A stretch of 64,000 nucleotides of DNA from Larix kaempferi (lineage: Eukaryota > Streptophyta > Pinopsida > Pinales > Pinaceae), in assembly GCA_027924585.1 (NCBI GenBank), contig BSBM01000307.1, positions 17,035,501 through 17,099,500 on the forward strand, written 5' to 3'. Of this stretch, positions 23,081 to 34,566 are shown piece by piece. The notes under the pieces are model-generated. The model did no database searches. It was not told the origin of the DNA and saw nothing but the letters and a program-made list of their open reading frames with translations. The translations under genes were made by a program, and so were the position numbers. How positions within the stretch are numbered: the stretch's first letter is position 1; the number at the start of each line of letters is the position of its first letter.

Positions 23081-25384
23081 AGCCTGAAAGAAGGCATGAT
23101 ATGGCATGTATGACACTTGTTGCACTTACGATGCTAGGGCTTGATATAGCAAAAACCAATCATCGTAGCACTTTCGCTATAAATCGGTTTTGGAGAGGTT
23201 TTCGGGTCTAAAACTTTTACAGGTCGAAGATCAGATCCCCATGTACCATGTGTCCAAAGGACAACCTCTAATTCGTTGTACTTTGTGATTTATGATCTGT
23301 ACAATATCGGGTTTCTGCCTCTTCTAGATCTGAGTAAAAAACAGGTGACCTTGGCAAAAAGGTCATAACTTGGGCTAGGAAGCTCCAAATGAAATTTCGT
23401 AAAAAGTGACAGGTAGTACATAGAAGGTACTATCTTAGGAAAAGTTTTCAGAGGTCGAAGTTGAACCAGTGACACGTGGCACACCGTACAAGTTCTCTCT
23501 CTTTTGTTATCCCATAAACAGGTCACGTTGTAACACTTGGCATAACTCTCTCTCAAAGAATCCAATTGAGGTCAGACCTGTCGGGATGGAAAGATGACAG
23601 GTAGGGATATCTCAGGAAAATGTTTCAAACCCTGTGGATCAAAAGGTACGGAGTTACACCAGAAACAATCAGGTACATATTTCTGTCAAAACATAATTAT
23701 TTTTTAGCACCTTCATTCATGGCTTCCGGAATTTAGGGTTTTGGAGAAAGTTGGAATTCTTGTAATCAGAGACCTCGGCTGAATGCTACTCATCAAAATC
23801 GAAATTTAGAGACCAAGATCAGAATTTTTGGTTGGGCAGAAGGCCGGACTTGATCAGACCCTAGTTGGGGACTTTGATCAGAAAAGTGGAAAATTAGGGC
23901 TTCTGTAAAAATGGGAATTTTTGAAATATGTGACCACGGCTGGAAGCTCCTCAGAAAAATAGAAGCTTAGAGCTTTGGATCAAACCTTTTGATTGGGAAA
24001 AAGAGTGGGCTTCATCAAACCCTAGTTCAGGGTCACGTCTAGTGAATCCAGAAGTTTCAAAGGCAAAATTGAGGAGTGAAACTTTGCAGTTTTCAAATTC
24101 TGAATATACCAACTTGATCAGCTCATCAAGGCGCATATTTCTATCCTTTCGGAAGTTTGAAATTCAAAGTTTGAATTTTTGGGGTTTCTTTGACAAACCC
24201 TAATCCAGCTCCAGGTCCAGTTCTTGCAAATCAAGTGGATTGGGTTAATCCTAGAAGAAGATGGATTGGTCACCTGCATAAGTGAAGAAGTTCCTGTTTC
24301 AGAGGGAGATGAGGCTAAGGCCTTACATAAGAAGATTACAAGCGATCTCGACAGGTATGACTCATCGAGGTATGTTTCGAGATTTTTTCATGATTAAGTT
24401 TATGGTATGTTTGTCTTCATGTTATTACGGTTAGTACAATCTTGATTTTAGATTTGTTGTATCACCTTAACAAAATTATGAATGCATGATAGAAGATATT
24501 CATTGGTTAGGGTGTTGACACTTATGATTGTACTAATGCATTATGGTGTTGTATGAGGTTTATGTTGTCTGCTAACATAAAAGGTACACCAAGAAAGACA
24601 AATCATGTTCTACTTCAAGAACATATGATCATGGTGACATGAAGACAAAGATTCATCCATTGTCATGGATCACATAGAAGATCTACTTTCAAGGCATGTA
24701 TAACTTGGTTCTACAATGGTTAACTTATGAGACATGCAAGTTACTAGCACAAGTCACTGAAGAGAACCAGAAGACATTATGCGGGTATGTTAGACATAAC
24801 TAGCTAGCATGCTAATCCATGTATGTTTTTTCCTATATTAAGCTAGAATCCTACCTTGTGTTAGGATCTTATACTGTTGTGTTGTTGATAATGATTATTC
24901 ATGAAGTCATAGGTTTGAATAGTCATTGTTGTATGCATATTATGTTTCTTACCATAATTGATGATATGACTAACCAGAAGAATCATGAAGGTATAGGTTT
25001 GAGTAATCATGGGTTTATGCATTGATGATTTAACTAATCAAAAGAGTCCTATGATCAAATAAGAATATGCATGAGTAAAAGAAGACTTCCCTGAAACCTT
25101 GGATACTAATGTTTATTATCTGTGAATGATCATGACTATACATGTTTAAGATTATTGTGTTTTGATAGTATTAAGATTATACTAATAAATGTGTGATTAT
25201 GTATGAGACTTCAAGGATAACACAATGATGATACTAATAAGCATGCATAGTGATTAAGGATGGATATAAGTTCAAGGACATGTAATCCAGGAAGCAAATA
25301 TCAAGAGGGAGCACACTCCAGTTATTCCTGCAAGAAAGCAAAGGAGCACACTTCAATAGTTTCTGCAAGGATGCAGATATTCAA
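23081..25384 (+). mobile_element. Copia 5' internal region, no recognisable coding
   Basis: About 2.3 kb where gag and protease would be expected; no zinc knuckle or DSG-type protease motif is visible. A diverged direct repeat of about 160-bp period runs from ~23728 to ~24030, each unit with an agggtttt/agggcttc start, ggctgaatgct / ggctggaagct, and a ccctagtt end. The remainder is AT-rich. Confidence 0.5.
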
Positions 25385-25450
25385 AGGGAGTTGACCACTT
25401 CTCACAATCCACATCAGAATGGAGTTGCAAAGATTCAAAGGGAGTCCACC
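25385..25450 (+). pseudogene. Copia integrase remnant
   Basis: One plus-strand frame reads LTTSHNPHQNGVAKIQ, matching the copia integrase motif around the catalytic Glu (commonly TPhNPQQNGVAERKN). The Glu position is Lys or shifted here. Only this short stretch is recognisable; the rest of the integrase has been deleted or has decayed. Confidence 0.5.
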
Positions 25451-25959
25451 CAGGAACCAAACAAAGATAAGTATTTGAATTGTCATTTCTTACATAATGT
25501 TATTCAATGATGTATATGCTTATGCTCCTAGAATTAGATTGTGTATTATGCATATTAGAATAGTTGCAATGATGAACAGTATACTACTAATATACATGGG
25601 TAAGTGGCCTATGGCACTGTACAACATTCCATTGCTACTTATCTAGAATGAAACCTCTTTGCTGACATGTTAGGAGTTGTGCACACTCTTAACAATGTTC
25701 TGGTAAAGATTGGAAGGCATCTAGAAAGTTACGGAATATGGATAAATGTTGTATTGAAGCATTGGCTAAAATAATTGCATGACTGTATGACATATTTATT
25801 TATGTGTAAGAATTTGTTCTGAAAACTATGAGATGTTTTCTAATCATGCAATTTAACATGTTGTGTAGGAAAGATCATATACCATCACCTACAAAAGAAG
25901 GACTACAACATTTGTTCAGCAACAAAGTTATCTATTGAAAATATTGAAGATATTGAAGT

Positions 25960-27133
25960 TCCCAGGATCTGGGAAGAATGCCATGATCGAGGAGTACCAG
26001 TCGATCATGAAAATGTTTGGGATGCAGTCCCAAAGGGTAGTCTGTAGTGACTTCCAAGAGGATCTACAAGATCAAGCATGTTGCAGGTGGTAGCATAGAT
26101 ACTTTTGCTCCTGTAGCCAGATACACTTCCATTAGATCAGTACTTGCTCCGGCTGCAGTGATGATAGGGAAGATACACCATATCGATTTCAAGAGAGCTT
26201 TCTGTAGTTGAAGAAGAAGTGTACGTGGAGCAACCACTTGGTTCTGAGACACATGACAGGGAGTCATATATGTGCAAAACTTAGTATGGTAGGATAGACA
26301 GCTTTCTATCCAGTTTGGACTTTACCAAGAGTGAAGCAAATTCCAACCTTCACTACAAGGTTGAGGAAGGAAATCCAGTGCTACTACTATGTGGATGACC
26401 TGTTTGTAACAGGTGAGGATAGACTGATTGCCGACACGCAGAGGAAGCTTGCTGCCGAGTTCGAGATGAAGAACTTGGGGATGATGCACTATTTGTTTTT
26501 GGCATGGAGGTGTGGCAGAGTGCAGATGGAATCTTCCTTGGACAAGGGAAGTATGCAGTAGAGATCCTGAAGAGGTTCAGGATGATGGACTACAAGGATA
26601 TGGCCACACCTATGGCATCGAACCTGAAGCTTCTATGTGATGCTTCATCTGATCCGGTTGATGTCACAATGTATCGTAAGATGATTGGGTCCTCTATGTA
26701 CCTGACGAACACGAGACTAGATATTTGCTTTGCGGTGAACACATTGAGCCAGTTCCTGACGGATCCGAGAGATGTTCACCTGGTTGCTGTAAAGCATATT
26801 CTGGGGTACCTAAAGGGTATAGTTGATTATGGGCTCAAGTATGATGTGAATCAAAAGTTTAACCTGCAGGGTTATGTTGATTCAGATTGGGCAGGCAGTG
26901 CTGCAGATAGGAAGAGCACATCTGGGTGTTGCTTCAGTATGGGATCAGGTGTGATCTCTTGGTTTAGCAGGAAGCAATCCTGCGTAGCACTGAGTACAGC
27001 CGAAGCAGAGTATGTTGCGACGGATGAGCAGGTTGCAGATGTATTGACCAAGCCATTGGCCAGAGTGCAGTTTGAGTACTTCAGAGAGAGGCTTGGCGCA
27101 CTTCAGATCGAGGTTCCTTCCAAAGGGAAGTGA
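25960..27133 (+). pseudogene. Copia reverse transcriptase / RNase H (broken)
   Basis: Segments in changing frames: MIEEYQSIMK (~25980); YKIKHVAGGSIDTFAPVARY and IGKIHHIDFKRAF (26060-26210), with a catalytic-Asp position; EEEVYVEQPLGSET (~26215); YYVDDLFVTGE, the YVDD pair, with a frame 26331-26561; then a 209-codon frame 26504-27133 with the thumb and RNase H. Visible RNase H motifs are YVDSDWAGSAADRKSTSG and ALSTAEAEYVA, then directly DEQVADVLTKPLAR. The ~60 residues usually between AEYxA and TxxQxADxLTK, including a catalytic Asp, are missing. Frameshifts near 26210 and 26510 and stops around 26210 and 26282 show it is dead. Confidence 0.88.
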
Positions 27134-28723
27134 TGAGTCCGGAAGATGCAGACGCACATGATATTTTCTGACATGATTGATGTGTTCTCCCTTGGTCGTG
27201 ATGTAATTGTTGAACCATTTTTCACATGGTGGTAGACGTGTTCTCCCATGGTGAAAAAGTAAGGGCTAGAGCCTTCCCCCGATGGTGGTAGATGTGTTCT
27301 CCCATGTCGGTGGTGTAAGTGCTGGATGATGTGCATCTGGGATGTGCTTTGTGGACGATGAGATGATCTGAAGAGGATGATTCTATGATGATCAGGACGA
27401 TCATGGATGATGAGCATCAGGACGATGCTCCAGTTACTGCTCAGTATATGCATCAGGAGGATGCTGGATATGATCAGTTGGATCATTTGTATATGTTTTG
27501 TACATTGCATCATGTTGGATGCTTGGACCATGTATCTGTATATGTATCAGTTGGATACATTGTATGATCAGGTGGATCATGTATGGTGATATGTATCATG
27601 TATTTGTATTTGTATCAGGTGGACACACTATATGATCAGGTGGATCATGTATGATGATATGTATCAGGTAGATACTTGGTATGCATCAGGTAGATGCATT
27701 GTATGATCAGGATGATCATGGATGATGAGCTTCAGGATGTTGCTCCAGATTACATGCAGCAGGATGTTGCAGTGATGATGATCAGGACGATCATGTGTAC
27801 ATTAGGATTATGTATGGTGAGTATCAGGTTGATACTCTGTGGTCGTGGAATAGGTTGTGTAGATAAGCATGTAATTTGTGCCCTGGGATATTTGCATATA
27901 GTCTTTCGAGGTTTTTCCTATGGCATGTAATTTGTACCCTGGGATATCTGGCAAATGCTCTTTCGAGGTTTTGCTTGGGAGGACATATAATTTGTGCCCT
28001 GGGAGATCTGTAGATAGTCTTTTGAGGTTTTTCCTATGGCATGTAATTTGTGCCCTGGGATATCTGGCAGATGCTCTTTCGAGGTTTTGTCCTATGGCAT
28101 GTAATTTGTGCCCTGGGAGATCCGATAGGTTGAGCCGTGTGCTCGTAATCAATCCTGGGATGCTCTTTCGAGGTTTTACCATGACCACATGTAATTTGTG
28201 CCCTGGGAGATTCGATAGGTTGAGCCTTGTGCTCGTAATCAGTCCTGGGATGCTCTTTCGAGGTTTTGTGGTGACCACATGTAATTTGTGCCCTGGGAGA
28301 TCCGATAGGTTGAGCCTTCTGCTCGTAATCAGTCCTGGGATTCTCTTTCGAGGTTTTGTGGTGGGGTCAGATGTAATAAGTCCTAGAAATCTGGACAGGA
28401 TGAAAAAGGCCTCAGATGCTCTTTAGGGTTCTTGCTAGTCAAGAGACTCTTTTAAGGTTTTGTGACGCACGTAATAAGTCCTGAGATTTCCACAGTATGG
28501 CCAGTGATGACGAAGACCTACAAGTGGTGGGCCTACATCCAGTATGAAAAAGGACTGGCTCTGTAGAAATTCCTATGACGATTAGATTCAGAGATTGATT
28601 GAGATAGCAGCAGCAGTGACGATGATGATGACTCGATGACGATTATCGAGTGACGATGATCCAGAGAAGAAGATTTGTGCTAAAAGACCTGTGTCGAGAA
28701 ATACCTTCCTAGTTAAGTGGGAT
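27134..28723 (+). repeat. Copia 3' region made of several tandem repeat arrays
   Basis: 27178-27310 has three copies of a unit containing gtgttctccc. 27370-27860 has many degenerate gatcaggtggatca / tatgtatcaggt units. 27868-28380 has seven units each with gtaatttgtgccctggga: four at ~55-61-bp spacing (27870, 27925, 27985, 28039) and then three at ~90 bp (28100, 28190, 28280). The 90-bp units gain a block with gttgagccttgtgctcgtaa. Open frames on both strands here (for example 27920-28426, 168 codons) arise from the repeats and are not supported as genes. The sequence ends in a purine-rich aagtggga before the 3' LTR. Confidence 0.8.
28713..28723 (+). other. Copia polypurine tract
   Basis: Purine-rich aagtgggat lies directly before the 3' LTR start at 28724. 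Confidence 0.55.
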
Positions 28724-29369
28724 TGTTGATGTATATGTAACTTCAGAATGTATTTCACATATATGTATATTGTATTCCTATAGAGATGTTATTATTCCTC
28801 TATACGGAAGTGTCATCATTTATATTGTAAGTGTCGTAACTTATACTTGATGGGTTATTAGACCACCTTGTTGGGGTCAGCCCTGTATAAGTCATGTGGG
28901 TCAAAGGATTATTAGACCACCCTATTGGGGGTCGACCATGTGGGTCAAAGGGTTATTAGACCACCCTAGTGGGGGTCGGCCCAGTCAGCATTATGTTAAG
29001 TGGTTAAGTTGAGGCCGACCTAGTTGAGTAAAGGTCAAGTCAAGTTAGTGTATAAATAGAGAGTGTATCTCTCTCATTTTACACATTCTATTCTCTCACT
29101 CACACTTGGGAGAGTGGCGCACTTGTGGAGGAGGAGGCTCTGCTGCTAGGAGAAGACTATCTCTTGTATTCTGGTTGTATCATTGCTCTATCTATCTCTG
29201 AGGAAGTTATTGGGGTTTTTCACCTTTATGGTTTTCCCCAAGTAAACTCTGTGTCTCTTGTGTGCTTGCATTATTGTGTCCATGATTGATATGCTGTAGA
29301 TTTGCTATACATGTTGTTCTCTCAATTAAGATCCTAGATCAGATTGAAGTAAATTCTAAAAATTTAACA
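28724..29369 (+). repeat. Copia 3' LTR (646 bp)
   Basis: Starts tgttgatgtatatg and ends aatttaaca, colinear with 22369-23067 apart from the missing tandem unit and scattered substitutions. It is followed by target-site copy aacca (29370-29374). Confidence 0.9.
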
Positions 29370-29575
29370 AACCAAACTGTATCCTCGAAAGGAGGGGAAC
29401 TCTACTCTACAATTGCACCATTGGGCAGGTAAAGATGCAATGGAAGCACCTTAGCCCAGAAGAGGCAACCTGGGAGTTGGGGAGTAGTATGCGAGCAGCA
29501 TACCCAACTCTATTTCAAGAACACTCAGAGAGTGATTAAACAACATCGAGGACGATGTTGAGACTTAAGGAGGGG
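29370..29575 (+). pseudogene. Chromovirus A polyprotein C-terminus (chromodomain) and polypurine tract
   Basis: Resumes the reading frame interrupted at 22368. The frame gives CTIGQVKMQWKHLSPEEATW and ends AYPTLFQEHSESD at a TAA (29549-29551), matching the end of element B (38151-38348). This WKHL-x-x-EEATWE block is the conserved end of a chromodomain, which in chromoviruses follows integrase and is thought to direct insertion into heterochromatin. A purine-rich ttaaggagggg (29565-29575) follows directly before the LTR. A frameshift occurs near 29400. Confidence 0.85.
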
Positions 29576-32500
29576 TGTATGTCACCAACCCAAATTCTGA
29601 GAATATTATTTTATTTGCAAAATACTTTATGTTAAATTTTAATTACAAAGTTTTGTAATTATGACCAAGTTTGGTCAAGGATGATTGTAATTACTGATTA
29701 TTATTATTTAATAAATTAAAATAGGATACAAAAACCCAAGGGAACTGTTAAATGAGTGTTCACTAACCCACTAGCAGGAATCGAAGCTGTTAGAAGGTAT
29801 GGGACAAATGGAAGCATTTTCACCCCACCACTACCTGTTGGTTATGGGACAACTACCCCTAAAAATGTGGCATTATCCCCCAGGTGGGTGGATGAGAGCA
29901 AGCAGCTCATTAATGACCAGTTAACCACTAAAAGGCCTAGGCAGCCTCGATAAGGCAATTCGAATTGGGCAGGCAGCCCACTTCCAATATTTTCTGCAAA
30001 AATATTCCTCAAGTGCATCAGGTGATCACTGAGAGATTCAAATAGGGAGGCTAGGTGAGTCTGCTAATTATACTGAGAAGGCAAACCAGAGGTGCTGGTG
30101 CAGGTCTCTTTGACTGCTGAGTCTTGATGACTGGACAATCTACATTCTATTGCAAGTTGATGTACTAAGGCTTCTACATAATCTTCTTCTTGGTGGTTTA
30201 GTGAACAGGCTCGGGGGTCCTAAGGAAAATAACTTGGCTGTCTTCAGGAATAGGTTGGGTGGAACAGGTTCCTTGGGTTGTTTGTTTCTCCTACAGTCAA
30301 CCAGGTTTTACTGTTCTTACTTTTGTTTACAATTAAATGTTTCTGCATAATAGAATTATTAATTATAAGTCATATAGAAGAAACTATTTTATTTTCTGAT
30401 CTAAGTATGATTTTGAATGAAAGAGCTTTATGAAATGATTGAATTGATAACCATCTCTATATTTTTCCCCATGTTGTTATCTGCATCGTACTCCAGTATA
30501 GAGAAGTAAATTAAGAAAGATGAGAGATAGGCAAAATGCCATTGATTGACAAGATGAATACAGTAGTGTTCTTGTCAAATTATGTCATATGTTTAAATGC
30601 AGGATATATTACAGTATAGTATAAACAGCTGCATAACATTCATTTCATTCTTAAATAAAAACACATTTTGTTTCTGCACAGTTCTATATATTTCTTTTTA
30701 ACTCTATCTAGTTTAGATACTAATCACATGCATTTCAATATTATACATTTCATGTTTTTTTTTAAAGCATTTACATTTTAAGAATTATAGCAGCTACAAA
30801 ATTAATCTCTGTACAGATTTATTATAAATATACATACATTATTTCACTAACTATTACTTCTAATTTCATTTATTAAATATCTGTACAGTAGCATCAAAAC
30901 CCTAAGTTATCACAAAACCTAGAACCCCAATGTTTATTTGGTACACAGTTCTTAAAACTTCTCATCAAGCCATTCATGGCAAACTTTAGATAATTATTTT
31001 TATAACAGACCTATTATCTAACCCTAAACAACATTCTATTTTTAACTTACTAATTCTCGTACTAAGAATACAAACAAGATATTTAAACATCAAATAACTT
31101 CACTTAGCCGAAAGTATAAATTGTTCAAACCCTAGCAAGCAAACATACACTGTATCGAAACTATTTGATACACAGGTTAAGTCTCAAGTACAAAAGCTCA
31201 GTACAGACCAGATAGCAAACGAAAGCTACAGGTAGGGTTTCATTCCTGAAAAATAATAGAACACTGTGGCATAACCATTCCAAAAACACTTGACAGATGA
31301 ACTTTGTCTTATCACATTTCCAAAACATAAATATCAACAACGATGACGAAGTATAGGAAACAACTATCTACAGACAACCATCGTTGTTTGGCACCACATT
31401 AACAATTATTTACACAATTTCTCAACCATTACTTTAAAAAAACACAATGTTCCATTGCAAAAATGAGCCATTGTTTATAAGTGCAAGAGAACCCTCGGTT
31501 CTTGGTTTCCCATTCAAAATTTATAGCAAATTTTACATTACGGACCTATGAAGGTTCCACAGTACACATGGCTTACCGCTTATCAACCAAAAACATTAAA
31601 ACGAGGTCGTGGAGCAACAAACTACATAGGGTTTTACCCTTAACAAACAGTAGAACAAATACGAAGTTGAAGTTCTTAGCAAACAATGCAACCAGGCATC
31701 AAAGAGCCGAATAGCAACTTAAACAAATGAAGGTTAGCCTCTGTATAGCATTTATCAAATTAAGACTTTAAAACTTAGCCTCTGTATAGCATTTATAAAA
31801 TTTATCAAATTACATTATAATAGTTACATTTCATTTCTATGGTTCATGTACAGTCATATAGGATAAAGTTTATATGTTTCCTATATTAGCCATATAAATT
31901 ATTAAATGGAGACCATAGACATAGTTAGGATTCTATTTATGCATAATGTTAGCATAGACACTATGTACATTATATGGTTCACATATTAATGTTATATTGA
32001 ATCAAATGAGAAGAGTAGGACTATAAGTATAGTTCACATGCAAATTATAAAGAACACCATATTAACAATATATTTCGTATGTTAGCCTTGTAGTGCAAAG
32101 ACTATTGATCCATGTATTACCATAGGTATAGTTTAAGTGGTGACGAGATACACTCTAAAGCTAAGTTCATAGCATAAACACTAGTCATTATACTTTATAT
32201 ATATTAGCTATGTATTCAAATGATAAATTTAGGACTTAGAATAGTCTAAGTTCTGTAAACGCAAAATATAATGAAAGTTCAATAGTACAAACACTATTTT
32301 CTACAAGCTTTCTAATAGGATTACCAAAGGACATTGGTATCGTTGCTTTGATATTAATGACAATAGTCATATGATAATAAACATAGTATTATAAAAACAA
32401 ATGGATGACGTGAAATTATAACACTGAAGAGTTGTAAGTCAGCACATAAGCTAGATTTAGAACCAAGTATCCATACCTACAGTGACTTGTTTCCCAAGGA

Positions 32501-32589
32501 AGCACTTAGCATTCTAATTTTACATTGATGATGAATTGAAAGACACATGTACTCTTAACACATGTTGTCGTAGGAATTCTTACCTGCGG
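29576..32589 (+). repeat. LTR of chromovirus A (3.0 kb present, cut by element B)
   Basis: Starts TGTATGTCACCAACCC. It is related to the element B LTR read on the opposite strand: a long shared block at 29755-29905 with cactaacccactag and gttatgggacaactacccct, and again gaacaggct(c/t)gggggtcctaagg. The LTR runs 3.0 kb to ttcttacctgcgg, where the inverted LTR end of element B begins. Compared with the 4.35-4.55 kb of its relatives, about 1.3 kb of the end is missing and would have lain beyond element B. Short open frames (29756-29953, 30150-30350, 31481-31714) are not supported as genes. Confidence 0.8.
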
Positions 32590-34566
32590 TGTAACAACCC
32601 GAATTTTCATAAAAATTAAAAACTTTTAAAAAACGACATTAAATACAGAAATTATAATTGCGGAAATATTAATTGTTTGATTACGACAGCTCTAATTAAC
32701 AGTCGTTAGTACTAAACATAATTTAATTTATGGTTTTAGCAGTAATGTGACAATGACAACTTTAACACATAATGATGAACATGATTATGGTAATAAATGA
32801 ACTAACAGGACATAACTCTGATGCAACACTTTTCTTTTGGAATGATACTGACAGTTTGACTTTTTATGATCAAGGGTGTCCTACGAGGTACCCTGGAGCT
32901 TACTTAGCTGCAATTCTAAAGCATTTGAATGTTCTATGTGCAGACGACAGGTAAGAAGTTCAATGACTGTATAGTTTTACAATACGTGTATAATTCAATT
33001 CGACATCGGATAATAAATGTTGTGAATTCTTTTTGCGAAGACAAATTAACTGTAGGTATGATGATTTAGTACAGTTCCTAGTTTTTCTTGACGTTGTCCT
33101 ACCTTTTTATAATGTTGAAAATAATGACGTCTAGAAGGTATACATGTTGTTTACAGTTGTTGTCGTAAGCCCATAACGTTGTTCTAGTTGGCTTGGTTGT
33201 CATCTTAAGTAATTAATACTTATATAGTATTAATGTCGTGATTGTATCACTAGCCAACGAAAGCACTAGTAATGAGGAATTAGGGTATAAGTACATAGTA
33301 TTAGCATGGTCTAAGTGCTATTATCCAAACCTTGGGTTGATTTGAAATTTTAAATAAATATAACTCTTATCTCTCATATATATTAGCTATGTATTCAAAT
33401 GATAAATTTAGGACTTAGAATAGTCTAAGTTCTGTAGACGCAAAATATAATGAAAGTTCAATAGTACAAACACTATTTTCTACAAGCTTTCTAATAGGAT
33501 TACCAAAGGACATTGGTATCGTTGCTTTGATATTAATTACAATAGTCATATGATAATAAACATAGTATTATAAAAACAAATGGACAACGTGAAATTATAA
33601 CACTGAAGAGTTGTAAGTCAGCACATAAGCTAGATTTAGAACCAAGTATCCATACCTCCAGTGACTTATTTCCCAAGGAAGCACTTAGCATTCTAATTTT
33701 ACATTGATGATGAATTGAAAGACACATGTACTCTTAACACATGTTGTCGTAGGAATTCTTACCTGCGGTGTAACAACCCTAATTTTCATAAAAATTAAAA
33801 ACTTTTAAAAAACGACATTAAATACAAAAATTATAATTGCGGAAATATTAATTGTTTGATTACGATAGCTCTAATTAACAGTCGTTAGTACTAAACATAA
33901 TTTAATTTATGGTTTTAGCAGTAATGTGACAATGACAACTTTAACACATAATGATGAACATGATTATGGTAATAAATGAACTAACATGACATAACTATGA
34001 TGCAACACTTTTCTTTTGGAATGATACTGACAGTTTGACTTTTTATGATCAAGGGTGTCCTACGAGGTACCCTGGAGCTTACTTAGCTGCAATTCTAAAG
34101 CATTTGAATTTTCTATATGTAGACGACAGGTAAGAGGTTCAATGACTGTATAGTTTTACAATACGTGTATAATTCAATTCGACGTCGGATAATAAATGTT
34201 GTGAATTCTTTTTGCGAAGACAAAGTAACTGTAGGTATGATGTATGATGATTTAGTACAGTTCCTAGTTTTTCTTGACGTTGTCCTACCTTTTTATAATG
34301 TTGAAAATAATGACGTCTAGAAGGTATACATGTTGTTTACAGTTGTTGTCGTAAGCCCATAACGTTGTTCTAGTTGGCTTGGTTGTCATCTTAAGTAATT
34401 AATACTTATATAGTATTAATGTCGTGATTGTATCGCTAGCCAACGAAAGCACTAGTAATGAGGAATTAGGGTATAAGTACATAGTATTAGCATGGTCTAA
34501 GTGCTATTATCCAAACCTTGGGTTGATTTGAAATTTTAAAGAAATATAACTCTTATCTCTCATATA
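32199..34566. repeat. Tandem duplication, ~1.18 kb unit, across an LTR-flank junction
   Basis: Unit 1 is about 32199-33380 and unit 2 about 33378-34566, with offset 1179. Each contains ~390 bases of chromovirus A LTR followed by the first ~790 bases of the element B LTR (TGTAACAACCC at 32590 and 33769). The copies differ at only a few sites plus a 7-bp insertion in unit 2 near 34240. Both unit ends share catatatatatta-like microhomology. The 5' LTR of B (42968 onward) has this end only once, so the duplication is later than the B insertion. Confidence 0.9.

Larger units (their letters stand above)
22369..29369 (+). mobile_element. Ty1/copia element with both LTRs (7.0 kb), defective
   Basis: 5' LTR (22369-23067), initiator-Met type primer-binding site (23068-23080), a long 5' region, degenerate integrase and RT/RNase H sequence (about 25390-27133), tandem-repeat-rich 3' region, and 3' LTR (28724-29369). 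The integrase-before-RT order and the RT and RNase H motifs are copia type. Insertion interrupts codons of chromovirus A. Gag and protease are unrecognisable and RNase H carries a deletion, so the element would need proteins from elsewhere to move. Confidence 0.9.

Noticed and set aside
27920-28426. 168-codon open frame (and a 156-codon frame on the other strand)
   Set aside because: Produced by tandem repeats of ~57 and ~90 bp in the copia 3' region; both strands are open, typical of repeats without stops rather than of a protein.
33533-33727. 64-codon minus-strand frame
   Set aside because: Lies in the duplicated chromovirus A LTR segment; no similarity and no counterpart kept open in the other unit.
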